From Nectonema munidae (lineage: Eukaryota; Nematomorpha; Nectonematoida; Nectonematidae): a stretch of DNA of 64,000 bases. A model generated the notes under the pieces. It searched no databases and was not told where the DNA came from. It saw only the letters and a list, made by a program, of their open reading frames with translations. The stretch is taken from the NCBI GenBank assembly GCA_030549495.1, contig JAUIRK010000855.1, forward strand, positions 1,861,501 through 1,925,500. Reading direction: 5' to 3'. Positions 48,289 to 60,300 of the stretch are shown one piece after another. Position numbers and translations under genes: made by a program. Numbering within the stretch: position 1 is the first letter of the stretch; each line of letters begins with the position of its first letter.

Positions 48289-49254
48289 TAATATTACTGA
48301 TAATAAAAATCAAACATATGTGTTAACAAGAGATCAGTGGTGAACATCTGTCCCCCACCCCTTTCCTAATAATTTCTGCGAGTATAGTTTTTTTTTTTTA
48401 GAAATGAATTCAAAAATAAATCATTATGCCAAAAACAAATGTATAGCACTGATACAAAATTTATAGAATAAATACATTCCCTCTTCTCCCAAACATTTTG
48501 GAAATGTGTAATTCAAAGCAAGATATATGCAATATGCGTAGAGAGAAGGTATTCATACGCCATTTTCGCAGTGTTTAGAAGTAGAGTATATATTATAATG
48601 TATGCACTTGGGCATCTACAAAACTAGATATTCCGAGATGGCGTTCATTTTTGGGAAAACCCTCGAATACATGATTTTTTAAAATTTTGGAGGAATGTTA
48701 GCGCTATTATGAATTATTTAAGTTAGTCCGAAGCAAGCATCTTATATTTAATTTGATGATATGAAGATTCACTAGTGATAGTTGATTATGATGTTTCAAC
48801 CGCGCACACACAGTTTTTTACTGAAAGTTTCGAATGCGGGTATAGGTATGGTTTTAGACTATTAGTTACACTGTATTCCGAATGATAAGCAACTCGTATT
48901 GATCTTTTAAGTTTATTCTTAAAAAAGACACTTTTTTATAAAAAAAAATAATTTTTTTTTGCAAATTTTGAATAAAGAAATTTTGGCCTAGCCCAAAGCC
49001 GCTCTCCAAACTTTTTAGCAGACGCCCACACAAGTTTAATAAAAACATTAAAAGATTTTCGCCATTTCCGATGATATGCAATTCAATGCATATTTGATAA
49101 AGCTGCATTTCTTTCAGTATAATTTATTAATCTTCCATGATATGCATAATGTTTGAGCATGGCTGTGATTCACATTTTGATAAGAATATCTCCATTCTGA
49201 TCTCAGAGCCTAGAAAGTTCCATTGATTCTCCGTGGCATAAACCGACCCTCTTT

Positions 49255-49316
49255 CGACCCCTAGACAACTCTTTTAGATCCCAGGGGGTCGATATGAAGG
49301 ACTTTGGGGACCCCTG
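49255..49316 (-). mobile_element. hAT terminal fragment
   Basis: On the - strand it begins CAGGGGTCCCCAAAGTCC and continues with CGACCCCCTGGGATC, the usual form of an hAT end. No matching opposite end or target duplication found. Confidence 0.45.
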
Positions 49317-49559
49317 CTAGCCTGACAAATAGCAAAAGGAGGATAGGCGTTCTTGAAGCCTCTTCTTGACAACTATATTTTGCTGATAATAAATAGTGAA
49401 TTAGGGAAGAATGAAAATAAGAAATTTGTATGCATGTTTATGTCTTTATTTCTTCTTAAAAATTTCAATTTAGCTAAATTTAAATCACTAAAGTAAGTAA
49501 TATCCAAAAATTTTATTTGTCAAACTAGTTAATTATTAGTTTGTCTATCTATCAATAAT

Positions 49560-49655
49560 AAGGTAACCAGATGTCGCAATTTTCCGAGATTGTTTCGGCT
49601 TTGAATTCGCTTAACAACGAAATCCTGAAGGATTTATAAGGATCCCGGCTTTTCA
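49560..49655 (+). mobile_element. Possible hAT end fragment
   Basis: AAGGTAACCAGATGTC, TTCCGAGATTGTTTCGGCTT and AAGGATCCCGGCTTTT resemble the AGGGTGACCAGACGTCCCG-type ends of some hAT families, diverged. Confidence 0.3.
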
Positions 49656-50696
49656 TTCACTAATCCTATAATATGTCAAAGGAAGGAGTATCTCTCTCCT
49701 TTTTTTTAAGAATAAAAACTAATCTTTTACCTTTAAAGTATTTTTCATATTAATTATTTTGTCCTTGTTTGATAATGTCTAAATCTAGTAGTAGTCCTAA
49801 TCGAAAGAAAAAATTCTAACCCAAGTCAATTTTATTGATTTTGCTATTACTTTTTAAAAAATGTGCTTATAATATGAGAACTTCTTTGCCAACAATCGTT
49901 TGCTATGAATTTTTAGTCAACACGAAAAGTGAAGATTTTCTAAACAAAAATTCTTCCAAGCAATCATCACAAACACACATACGCCTCAAAGTTTTTGATT
50001 GAAATATCACGTCGCAATTTGATTGGCTACTTCCGAAGATCTAGTTGATTGAGTGGTGCAGAGCGAAGATTTAGACTTTACAAGTTTGGAGTCTACCTAC
50101 CACACACTACTTTAAAAAAATGCTTACCTTGCTCACAACATATTGGCGTTTTAGTCAACTTTCTATATAATATATTTATTGATATAAGGAATCAAGTGTA
50201 TCATGTATTTGAAGTAATGGATGTGAATTATACGCTTCCTTGCATATTCTCCATGACGTGTAGCATCGATGAAGGCCTCTGAAAACATCCTTCCCGAAAT
50301 TGTATTCTGTGCGTATCAGTTTTATTTTTACTACTTTCATACGTTGCGTGCTGTGTCTTTAACTAGATGATGACTGAACGATATCAATAAAATGTCTAAT
50401 ATTTATTTGCTTTCATCTCTTCCGCTTCCAAAAATACTGAATTCTCTTTAGGTAGGTTTATCCTTCTCTTTTGTTTTCATTGAATGAAATCCTCCGAGCA
50501 ATATCTTTATATTGATTGAGTCAGCTATTCTTTGCAAAGTTATTGTAAGTTTTATATATATTATTGATTCGTTTGATCCAAAAAAAATCACTGGACTAAA
50601 ATCAAAAAGTAGTCTTCCTCGCCATTTAAAAATGACTGCAGAATCAGATAAGATAGAATAGTAACTAATCTTTCAAAAGTTAATAACTCAGACATT

Positions 50697-50838
50697 GGGG
50701 GCGTGAGTATGGTTAGATACTTGGTTTCGATACCTCAAGGTCTTGGGTTCGATCCCGCATCAAGCCTACTTTCTTCATAGTTGGATACAAGCGGCGCAAT
50801 TGTGCCTTTTCGATGAAAACACCCCACGGTACCTTTAA
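50697..50838 (+). repeat. tRNA-derived SINE, copy 3
   Basis: + strand copy: GGGGGCGTGAGTATGGTTAG head, B box GGTTCGATCCC at 50746-50756, GCGGCGCAATTGTGCC body, AACACCCCACGGTACC 3' end. Confidence 0.82.
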
Positions 50839-51721
50839 TAACAATAAGTTATGTACGATTCCTTCCGATTACAATGTGATACTTAAAAAGTGTAGACGAT
50901 GTTAATTTCCTTTATATTTTGAAACTTTATATTTTTGGTAAAATCGACTTAAGTATTCAAGTAACAATTTTATCTTTGTTTAAGTTGAGAAAACACATAA
51001 AAAAAGATCAAAATTTTTCTATATTCTTATACTTAACACAAATGACAATGCTTACCTTATGAAACTTTTACACAGGTGGCAAAAACATTTTAAAAACGAT
51101 AATATATCCGAAAATGACATAAAATTGCACTTTAACAAATATGAACTCACCAAACTTTTAAACTTATTTTACCTTCTATCCATGACGCTGTCGAAGAAAT
51201 CAATCATTTATTGATTGTCAATCAGGTATCGTATATTGTCTATACATTGATACAAGTTACTATTATGTAGATTGTAACACGTCTAAAGTCTAAATACGCG
51301 TTTCACGGTATTGAGGAAAGCGTTTATCTGAAAAGGGTATTCAGCAAAAGACCATAAAGTAATAACTTTGTTTATTTTTTAATAAAAAAATACATTTCAA
51401 AAAATAATTGAAGAATCGGGAGGTAGATTTTTGTCCCAATTTACATCCAATCATAAACTCCCTCCTTGTGATTGGATACTTCAAAATTTCTAAACCTAGA
51501 AGGAAAATATTTTTAAACTAATCAATATAATAAATTAGGTAAATTTTTTCTAATTCACAAGTAATATTTTATAATTTACATAATAGAAGGAGGAATGCTT
51601 AATTTATGCCAACATCAAGAAAACTTCTTTACAAATGCTTACTTTTATTTTTGTAATTTCATTTATATTCTAAAACTAATATTTATTTTGAATGATTGAT
51701 ATGGCGAAGTCGGTAAATTTC
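50839..51721. other. A/T-rich sequence, nothing recognised
   Basis: No coding pattern or repeat family identified. Confidence 0.5.
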
Positions 51722-52096
51722 ATATTAGTGAATGAAAGGAAAATACACAAAACAGTATATTAAATTAAATTACGCGACTTTTCAAAGTAAAATAAAATAT
51801 TTATTATTTACTTCAAATTTTCGATCTTTTTCAAGAATTGAGAGGAAAAGAAAAAAAGTCAAGAGGTGAGTAAAAGAAAATGATGTAATGTTTAATATAC
51901 TGTTTTGTGTATTTTCCTTTCATTCACTAGTACTAGATGAAAACATTACATCATTTTCTTTTACTCACCTCTTGACTTTTTTTCTTTCAATTCTTGAAAA
52001 TTTGAAGTAAATAATAAATATTTTATTTTACTTTGAAAAGTCGCGTAATTTAATTTAATATACTGTTTTGTGTATTTTCCTTTCATTCACTAATAT
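51722..52096. mobile_element. Long foldback element with triplicated end sequence
   Basis: 51722-51893 is inverted relative to 51940-52096, almost base for base except an insertion of about 14 bases in the left arm. Ends are ATATTAGTGAATGAAAGG and its complement. The 46-base centre (51894-51939) contains a third copy of the end word (CCTTTCATTCACTA). The TAGTGAATG end is hAT-like but no 8-bp target duplication is clear. Confidence 0.85.
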
Positions 52097-52612
52097 TTAT
52101 TTTGTTTGTGAATTTTTTTAAAAAAAAACTAATTTTTCAAATTTTTTGATTTTTTCAACCATTTTTATACAAACTGAAGAAGATAGGTCATATTTGTCTA
52201 AATTTTAAAAATAAATATAGATCATTTAAATCGTAATATATACTTTGTAATTCCTTGATTAGGAATTTAAAATAATAAGAAGTAAGACTTAGCTTGTTCA
52301 GTTTGTATAAACATAGCAGAAATTTTTTTAAAAAGTTTCACATAATGAAAATTGTTCAAAGTAAATAAATATTAGTTTTAGAACATACTTGAAATTATAG
52401 AATTAAATGCGAACATTTATGAAGAAGTCTTCTTGATAAATTTGTCACTTTCCATAAATAGAGGCTGAATGAATAAGCAAATTAAAAGTGACTTTAATTT
52501 TTCACCGAAATTCAACACATCATGAGGTGGTAGCCTTTTGCAAATCCCTCTATCAATCTGAATATGAAAATGAGAGTTTGTCTACTTGTCAATTTGTTCA
52601 TTATCTCTAAAG

Positions 52613-52686
52613 CAGCGTCTCATCACGCATGGATCCAGAGACACGGCAGGAGTGCAACTAATCTCTTTCAAAGGATCCTCCTTTAA
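52613..52686 (+). CDS. Shaw: Candidate terminal exon of Shaw
   Basis: The acceptor AAAGCAG (two successive AGs, 52611-52612 and 52614-52615) follows a pyrimidine-rich stretch. In the phase required by exon 7 (one base carried over) it gives 24 residues, starting ASHHAWIQRH and ending FQRILL, then TAA at 52684-52686. The exon is distinctly more G/C-rich than the flanks. It would bring the channel to about 499 residues, close to the length recalled for Drosophila Shaw (about 498). The tail itself was not recognised, so this could be chance. Confidence 0.32.
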
Positions 52687-52696
52687 TAATGTGAGC

Positions 52697-54039
52697 ATAG
52701 TAGAATCTACTATATCTACTTCTACTTGTAGAATTTATTTTTTATAAAACATTAAAAAACCAATTTTTCAACCAATTTATTGGATTCCAAAAAACTTTTT
52801 TTCTACGACACTATAAAGTAAGAAATTAGAAAAGAAAAAATTCTTTGACATGAGATGAAAATATCTGAAATGTTCAAGTTGAAATTTTTTTCCAAAATAC
52901 CTGAATCGGTAAACTTCTGCCGATTTTTTTATAATAAAAAAGAAACTGGACACCTGAAAAATCATGATATAATGAATCGCGAGAAGGCATGATACACACG
53001 TTTATTTGATCTTTCTTTATTTTTTGACCTAGTAAATTAATTTTGTCTTTAATCGCTGAGGAAAAATATGGCGATACCCTTTTGAGTGTTTCCAAGCCTG
53101 TAAACAGCAAAATTTTTTAGAAGGGTCTGAATCTTAAAAAAATTAAGAACATGTTGCTCTCAAATCTCAATACCATATGTTCTCATTATCTTTTTAAATT
53201 CGTCAACTGTATAAGAGAGATTCATATGTTCAAAGATTGATCTACATTGGCCAAATAAATGTAATTGCATTTAATATTTTCAAAATTTTATTAGAATTAA
53301 TATTATTCTAATCGTGTCTGGTTACGGGACTGCGTGTATCTACAAAATTATTTTATCGAAAACATTAGAAAAAATGAATCCGCCACCAATAAATATAAAT
53401 TACAATCCCGAAAATATTCTCTAAAATTGCGCCTTCAATTAAGTAAAATGTCTGTATGGGTGGGCTTAATAAACATATCTACTTAGTATTTACCTTTTGC
53501 GTTTTTAGTGAAGAATTGTGACCTGTCAATCTCATTGAATGCGTCAATATGATTGGAGGAGAATATAACAGATTTCTAATACGAATACAGGCGAGCACGG
53601 TTAGTACGCGAGTGTCTTTAATTTCACTACAGAGTATAGGTTGATAATAATAGCATTGGTTTGGGCCATAATGCGGTCACTTATCAAATCAGTCTCATAA
53701 CATGACATTCATTCGTATCAGACATAGACATCTTGTTTTTTATAGCAAAAAATTAAGAATAAGTTTATTTTTTAGTTTTAAAAATGTATGTAAAAAAAGT
53801 ATAAAAATTAAAAGGCTTTTGCAGTTATTTAAATAGTCTGGAAGAACTTTTCTGCAAGTTACATCACCTTCTTATGTCAACCAAACTTTTAGAAAATCAA
53901 AAAACCTTGCTTTTGGTTGCGTATAATCGCCAATACTATTTGGCTTTAGATTCCAACATAAACTAAAAACTTTCCCATATGGGGATAAACAAAAATGAAG
54001 TGCTAGGTTTGTTAAATTTCCAAATTAGCATTTGAAGAA
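52697..54039. other. Sequence between the convergent Shaw and PITHD1 genes
   Basis: A/T-rich; open frames at 52777-53110 on the - strand have no recognised domain. Confidence 0.5.
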
Positions 54040-54045
54040 TTTATT
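54040..54045 (-). terminator. PITHD1 poly(A) signal (AATAAA)
   Basis: AATAAA on the - strand, 57 bases after the PITHD1 stop codon. Confidence 0.5.
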
Positions 54046-54101
54046 TTATATTATTACTTATGTATATAATAGTAGTTAGATAGAGAAAGCATATGGTAGC
54101 T

Positions 54102-54371
54102 CTACATCGTAGGTAGTGTGTTGACTTCATACAGCTTGGTTTGGTGGTCGCACGGATTTGCGGATTGCTCGTAACTACAGATCGTGACTTGTTGCCGAAA
54201 AGGAGCGAGGTATTCGCCGAAGAGGGCGATGAATGTGATTTTGGTGGAAAGGGAGTCCTCATTTGAGAAGTTCTTGTTGAAGAAGAGACTGATGTTGGAG
54301 ACGTTTGAAAATTTGCACGCCTTCAAAACATAGTGACTAGCTCCTTTGCAATCCTGATTCAACTTCAAGAC
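54102..54371 (-). CDS. PITHD1: PITHD1 exon 3
   Basis: Acceptor TCACTCAAG; 89 codons and TAG at 54104-54102. Covers the end of the PITH domain and the conserved VTICSYEQSANPCDH. Confidence 0.95.
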   Translation of the reverse strand, partial: VLKLNQDCKGASHYVLKACKFSNVSNISLFFNKNFSNEDSLSTKITFIALFGEYLAPFRQQVTICSYEQSANPCDHQTKLYEVNTLPTM

Positions 54372-57300
54372 CTTGAGTGAGAAGTAGAAAAGAGTATTAC
54401 TATTGTATACCCAGTTTCTTGGGAAACCATGTCAAGGTCGAACATAGTGGGACAAGTGTTATTTCATAGGTGCTAGATTTGGCGAGGGAGGGGGGGGGCA
54501 AGGGTCAAAAAAGTCGAAATGCCTTTTGGCCACTTGTGACACAAGATTATTACATCAAGCTTTTTTTCATTCTCTCCTTCACCATTGTACGCATTTGAGG
54601 TAGCAACTAGTGATGAAAAACTCGGTTGTTATAGTCCGTTTTTAAATCAATTTTATATTTTTATTTAAAAATAAAATAACTTAATTTTAATTTATTTGAT
54701 ATATAATTTTTATCAAAATAAAATTCATATTATTTTTACTTTTAAATAATTTCTGAAATTTAAGTTTTTTTATTTTTAAAATGTCTTCCTCTAAATCCAA
54801 CATTTGCAATTATCTTACAAAACGTGACAAAGATTTTGTAGTTTGTAGTATTTGCAAAAAAAACTCTATAAAAACGCAATAATAAAGTTCATTTGATAAA
54901 TTTCGAGCAAGCAGAATCGTCTAAAACTCTTAATCAAAATAGTACTGGATTTTTAGTTAAAAAATCACTTGAAGAAGAAATATCTTTGTTAGCTAGCATT
55001 GATGGATTGAGTTTTCATTGCATTGCAAATAGTGAATCCATACAAAAAAGCTTAGCTTAGCTAGCAATACATAAGATATGCCACATCCTAGGCCACACAC
55101 AATGGTTAGAAATATGCTTTTAAGGTTTTATGATGAAGTAAAGTCTGAACTCTTTCTTTTTATTATAAAAATCAAGTTAAAGATGGCATTCTTTTTCCAT
55201 GTGCCTTGACGAATTTACATCTCTACAAAATAAAATGTGTTTGACACTTAATCCTATTAGTGCCAACAAAAGTTTTTGGTGTCTTGGTATGGTTGGAATA
55301 TTTGGTTCTTGGAATCCGTCTAAAATTGAAGAAATTATTCCGAAGAAGTTAAAAGACTTTAATTTGTGCATAAAAAAGGCATTGTAGCTTGCACTACAGA
55401 TGGGGCAGCAATAATGCTAAAGCTTGGAAAAAAAGTTGAATGTTATCACCAAGTTTGTATTGACTGACCATATCATTCATCTTTCTGTATATGATGGTTT
55501 GTACTTCAAAAATAGCGCAGCCTTTGAAAACAAATGTTCCGAAAGTGTGTCTGATATGGAATCTGAAAATGAGGAAGTTTTTAGCAATGCCGAAAATACT
55601 GGACTCAAAGAAAACCCCGGAAACTGTAACAATCTTTGTTTAAAATCTAAAATACGCTTTTTGGAGTAATTTCTAAAGTAAGATCAATATGTAAAATTTT
55701 CTTCAACACTTTTGGAAAAGTGATAAACTACAAGATTTTGTGAAGTTAGGAAATAAAGGAAAATAATTTAAAAGCTACAACTAGATTGCAAAACAAGATG
55801 GAATAGTCTTCTTCGTGTGATTGAACGTTTTGTGTTTTTAAAAAGTTATGTCAGCAAAATGCTCTTCGTATTGCAGCTGCTTCTGAGATTGTTTATGAGC
55901 AAGAATGGAAACATTTTGGAAAAACTTGTTTCTTTGCAGCCTTTAGAAACAGTTTTGAATGGTGTATGCTCTCAAGACGCAAATCTTCTTAAAACAGATA
56001 TTTTAATAAAAAATTAGAAGATAAAAATAAAATTTCTTGTACTTTGAAGGAAAGACTTTGTGAAAAGTATTTTTCTAAAAGAAACAGAGAATTGTTGTCT
56101 TCAATGGAATACGTGACCAACTTTGAAGAATATAAAAAAGATATTATATGCTAATTCCTTGTTTTGCTTTTTATCAAAATAAGCAGTAAAAAATTTTGCT
56201 ATTCGATTGTATAACCAACTTTTTCATAATGAAACAAGTTGTCACAGTCAAAGTGAAGTTCTTGAACCTGCAGTCACAAAAAATAAAATATCACTAAAAC
56301 GTTCTGCATCAGATCAAATACGTGAAGAATTTTATGAAGAGGTGAAAAAAATGGAATCTTCACAGAAAGGATAAATTAAAAATATATGAGGCAACTTCTG
56401 AAAAAAGCCCTGAACTGCAGAGATTATACGATGCTTTGTTTTGTGCTCAATCAAGCCAGCAAGTGTTGAAAGTGAAGGATCTTTTTGCGCTGCTGGGTTT
56501 TTTATATCTAAATTCTTTGTGTTTTTAAGAATCTTTTTCAGGGACCAGAGCAAAAACAGTGCAGCAAAAAATGACAATTTTAGGTTTTTTATTTCTTTAA
56601 TAAATTTGATTTTAGTTTATAAAAACTTTTTTAATTGAAATTATTTGCATATAGTTTAATTTTAATTATAAACATGGTCCAAACAGTTTTCATTAATAAA
56701 TTATGATAAAATCTTCGAAACCGCTTTGACTTTGTGAAAATAAAATTGGTCTTGAAAACACGCTTATTTTTCAACTCAACGCAGCAACATAATCGTAGTG
56801 TTTCATCGTTGAAGATATCCAGGTTCTAGGTCAATTCATCACTATCAATTAATTGGGGAAAAGCCGAAAAACTCGGAACCGGTCCTTGGGAGAAAAAAAA
56901 CTAAAAAAAATTTTGGAAGAAAAAAAACGTAAAAAATTTATAATGTAAAATACTATGGCGCTGTTTTGAGATTTTAGTTTTTCAGTGCATGGCTCTCTAA
57001 TGTCCATATGTATGTGTGGATGCAAGCCTAGATGTTTTTTTGTGTCATACGTGTATTAGTACAAATAAATAGGAAAGTTTGTGTCAAAAAATGTATAAGT
57101 ACATGTATGTTATGTAAGGACGTAATGAGAAATTTTGAAGGAGTGGACAAAATCTAAAAAAAGCTTTTTTTTTGCTATTAGTAAATCAGCTCTGAAAATA
57201 AATGTTTTTATAAATCTTTAAATAAATACTGTTTTTAAATAAAAGTTAAAAATTTTGATTTTTTTATTACAAATTTAATTAATTATTAACATAAACTTAT

Positions 57301-60300
57301 CTGAAGGGAGAGCCACTGTCCCCTCTGGTTGTGCCTTTGTATGTATGCACTGCTGCGCTAACATTAACTTCAATACTAACACTAATCCCAACCCCGACAC
57401 GACATAAACTTTCAAAATTCTACACATTTAATAAGGCCCATTTAGAAATTAGAGGAAAGTAAAAAGTTCGTTTAATAAATGCTGATTTGAAAAAAATATT
57501 AAACTTTGAAACACACAAAAAAACGAAAAAAAATATACGGGCAAAAAAATCTTTTAAAAATAACGAAGACTTCTTTTTTTTTTGAAAATATGATCTTAAA
57601 GAGCATTGCAGGCAATCTTCATCGCAATCTAGAAGAAAACAATCCATGGGATGAAAAAACACGTTCAGATTCTTAAGAAGTTCAGTTGCTTTAGGAGTAA
57701 TGAGTGGCTTACATACCAAATGCAGTTCTCTTGTTCGTGTTGCTTCAAAAAGTAAAGCAGATTTTGGTACGGTTTGCTCCATTTCAGTGACTTTACTTGT
57801 GCATTCTCGGACAAGTTCATTGTCATCATATGGGTAGACGGAATTTGAAAAAGAAAATAATAAATTTATTTCAAAAAAAAGTTTGGACTAAAGTCGATAA
57901 GAGTTTTTTTAACTGGGTTTCATCAGTGATGTGGTATATAAACAACTTCATCACGCTTATAAAGGATATCCTATGCCATAATTAGATTGTATTAGAAATG
58001 AATCATTGTCGTTATTGAGGAGGCATGAAGCTGTGCATTTGATCTTTCAAATAGTTTAATTTATAATCTTTAATTCAGCCAAAACCGGTCCCCCAAAATT
58101 TATATCAAATTTTTTGTCTTGTAAGAATCTCTTAGTGGGAAGACTGTTTCTGATCAAAGTCTTTTCATATCTCATAAAAACAATTTGACATTTTGCGCTT
58201 TTTGAGACTATTTAGAGAAGAAGCTTTAATTTCAAGTAGCCAAAATTTTCCTCAATTGTATTCTGTAATTATCTTTTGTTGTATGATTCTAGAAAAAAGG
58301 ATACTGCACTTAGATATAAAAAAAATAACACCAACTTATCATGACAGGAAAAAGACTTTGAGAACAGAATTTTTATCTCTAATCGTCTACTTTCTTTTTA
58401 ATGCGTTTTTTCGGATATGGATTGATTTAATCGGAGAAAAAGAAGACAACATTAAATAATTTAAAATAATTGCAAGTGGTGCTGATGTGAGATTGAAAAT
58501 GGCTACCTGATCGGGTTCTTTGCACGCGTCATCGAAATTCAAGTTGGCGTTGTTCTTGTAGACGCGAAGTTCGCTGGGATACGCATCGTTGTCGTCGCCA
58601 ATGATGACCACGCTCTTGAGCTTCACGCTCGCCGTGAACGGAACGTTGAAGAGGAGCTCTGCATCACTGTCACTCACAACCTGAAGAAGCAAAATGAAGA
58701 AATTTGAGTTGTAGCGCTGTTTCTGAGATTTAAGTATCCACTGTAGTGTGTGTGTGTGTGTGTGTATTAGAGAGCTTCACGGCACAAATAAAAAGGTCAG
58801 CAAGCGCCCACACACTTAAAATTTTTATACCCGCAATTTAGATCCCCGATCGTGCCTATATCCTTACCATCTGCCTAGCTATGAAAGACTATTTTTCCAT
58901 TGAATGCGATAGCGATAACCAAAAAAGATCATATGAATGATAATTGGGTAGTTTCTTCTACTACGAATATAACTCTTGATTTCAATGAAAATCAATAAGG
59001 AGATAAGAATGTGGAGTTTGGGAAAACCGGAAAGAAGATTTTTTATGGCTTCAAAATAATGCGTACGTCTTTTGAAACTCTGGATTTTTATTCAGCTGGA
59101 AAGCGTTGTAAATGTATATAATTTAAGATAGCTCTAATGTTAATGCATGTGGCGTGACAAAAATGTGAGTTTCACACCCCTCCTCTAAATGTTCAAAAGT
59201 GAGTGATCAAGTGGCCGAGCATATAACCTAATGAGTGAAGGTGCTTTGCTATCAACAAAACACGAATCTATAACTTTCTGAGGCGCCATTTCATTCCCAC
59301 TGACGTCAATGCAGCAGAGCTTGAGATGGAAATTGAAGAAATTCAAATGTTTTTGAAACCTCGGAAGGAAAAACCGGCAAACGCTATGGAGTTACTTGGA
59401 TTCCTGTCCTCGCACTCAGGACTCTGTCCGAATCTACAAGTGGCTCTGAGGATCATGCTGACAATTGGAACTTCTATTGCATCCTGTGAAAGGTCATTCA
59501 GCAAGCTAAAACTTGTTAAATCCTATCTAAGGAGCACTATGGGGTAAGCCCGCCTCCAAAGTCTGGCTCTTATGAGCGTTGAGAAAGAAGTTCTCGATTG
59601 TGTTGATTTTGACGAAGTCATCGATCATTTTGCTGCTGCTAAAATACGAAAAATGAACATCTAATGGAGACGGTCTTTGACTCCGTCAGTATATATCTGA
59701 ATTATGTGGTTTAATAAAAATGTGAGCATTTTTTTTCTAAATCACTTATAAGCTAGAATTGAGTGGGGATGAGTGAAAAAAGAAAGAGCAAGGGGTGAGG
59801 GGCTCCATTCAGGACCTTTGCCCTGCGGCGCCAATAATTAAATTAAAATATCATCCTATATATATAACTTAGGAAAAAATATATTGTTTTAATTTTTAAT
59901 ATAATTTTCAAACACAAAACAACCAAATTGTTTTTATTATTTATAACTTAAATGACAGAAGGAAGAAAATCCTTATTGATAAGATATGATTGTATCTAAT
60001 TATATCTCTTTTAACATATATAATTTCTTAGGGGCGACGTCCATACTCAAATTGCCACCACGCAAAACGTTAAACGTATAAAAAAACTATCCATTTTCAA
60101 CCAGTCCTGCATCGCATTACAAAGCACGACACAAGTCCTCCATTTGAGGCAAATCTGCACCGATAAGAGTTTAGTTTGGAACAGGGGCGCACATCCTCAA
60201 AATTATTGGGGGGGGGGCGAAATTTTTTTCTTGCAATTTTCAAAATTAGTGGTCTGGAAATACCACGGGAGACCAAATATCCTTTAAAATAGAGTGTATT

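Larger units (their letters stand above)
48289..50696. other. Sequence downstream of Shaw exon 7, hAT end fragments
   Basis: If Shaw splices onward this is intron 7. Only the hAT fragments at 49255-49316 and 49560-49655 were recognised; an open frame at 50049-50282 is unassigned. Confidence 0.5.

Noticed and set aside
54608-56848. 8-bp target duplication for the large hAT fossil
   Set aside because: The 10-base inverted ends match but flanking 8-mers GTAGCAAC and TCAATTAA do not, so the exact limits are uncertain.
59209-59276. tRNA-like SINE head (CAAGTGGCCGAGCAT)
   Set aside because: Only an A-box-like word; no B box at the right spacing and it adjoins the hAT fragment.
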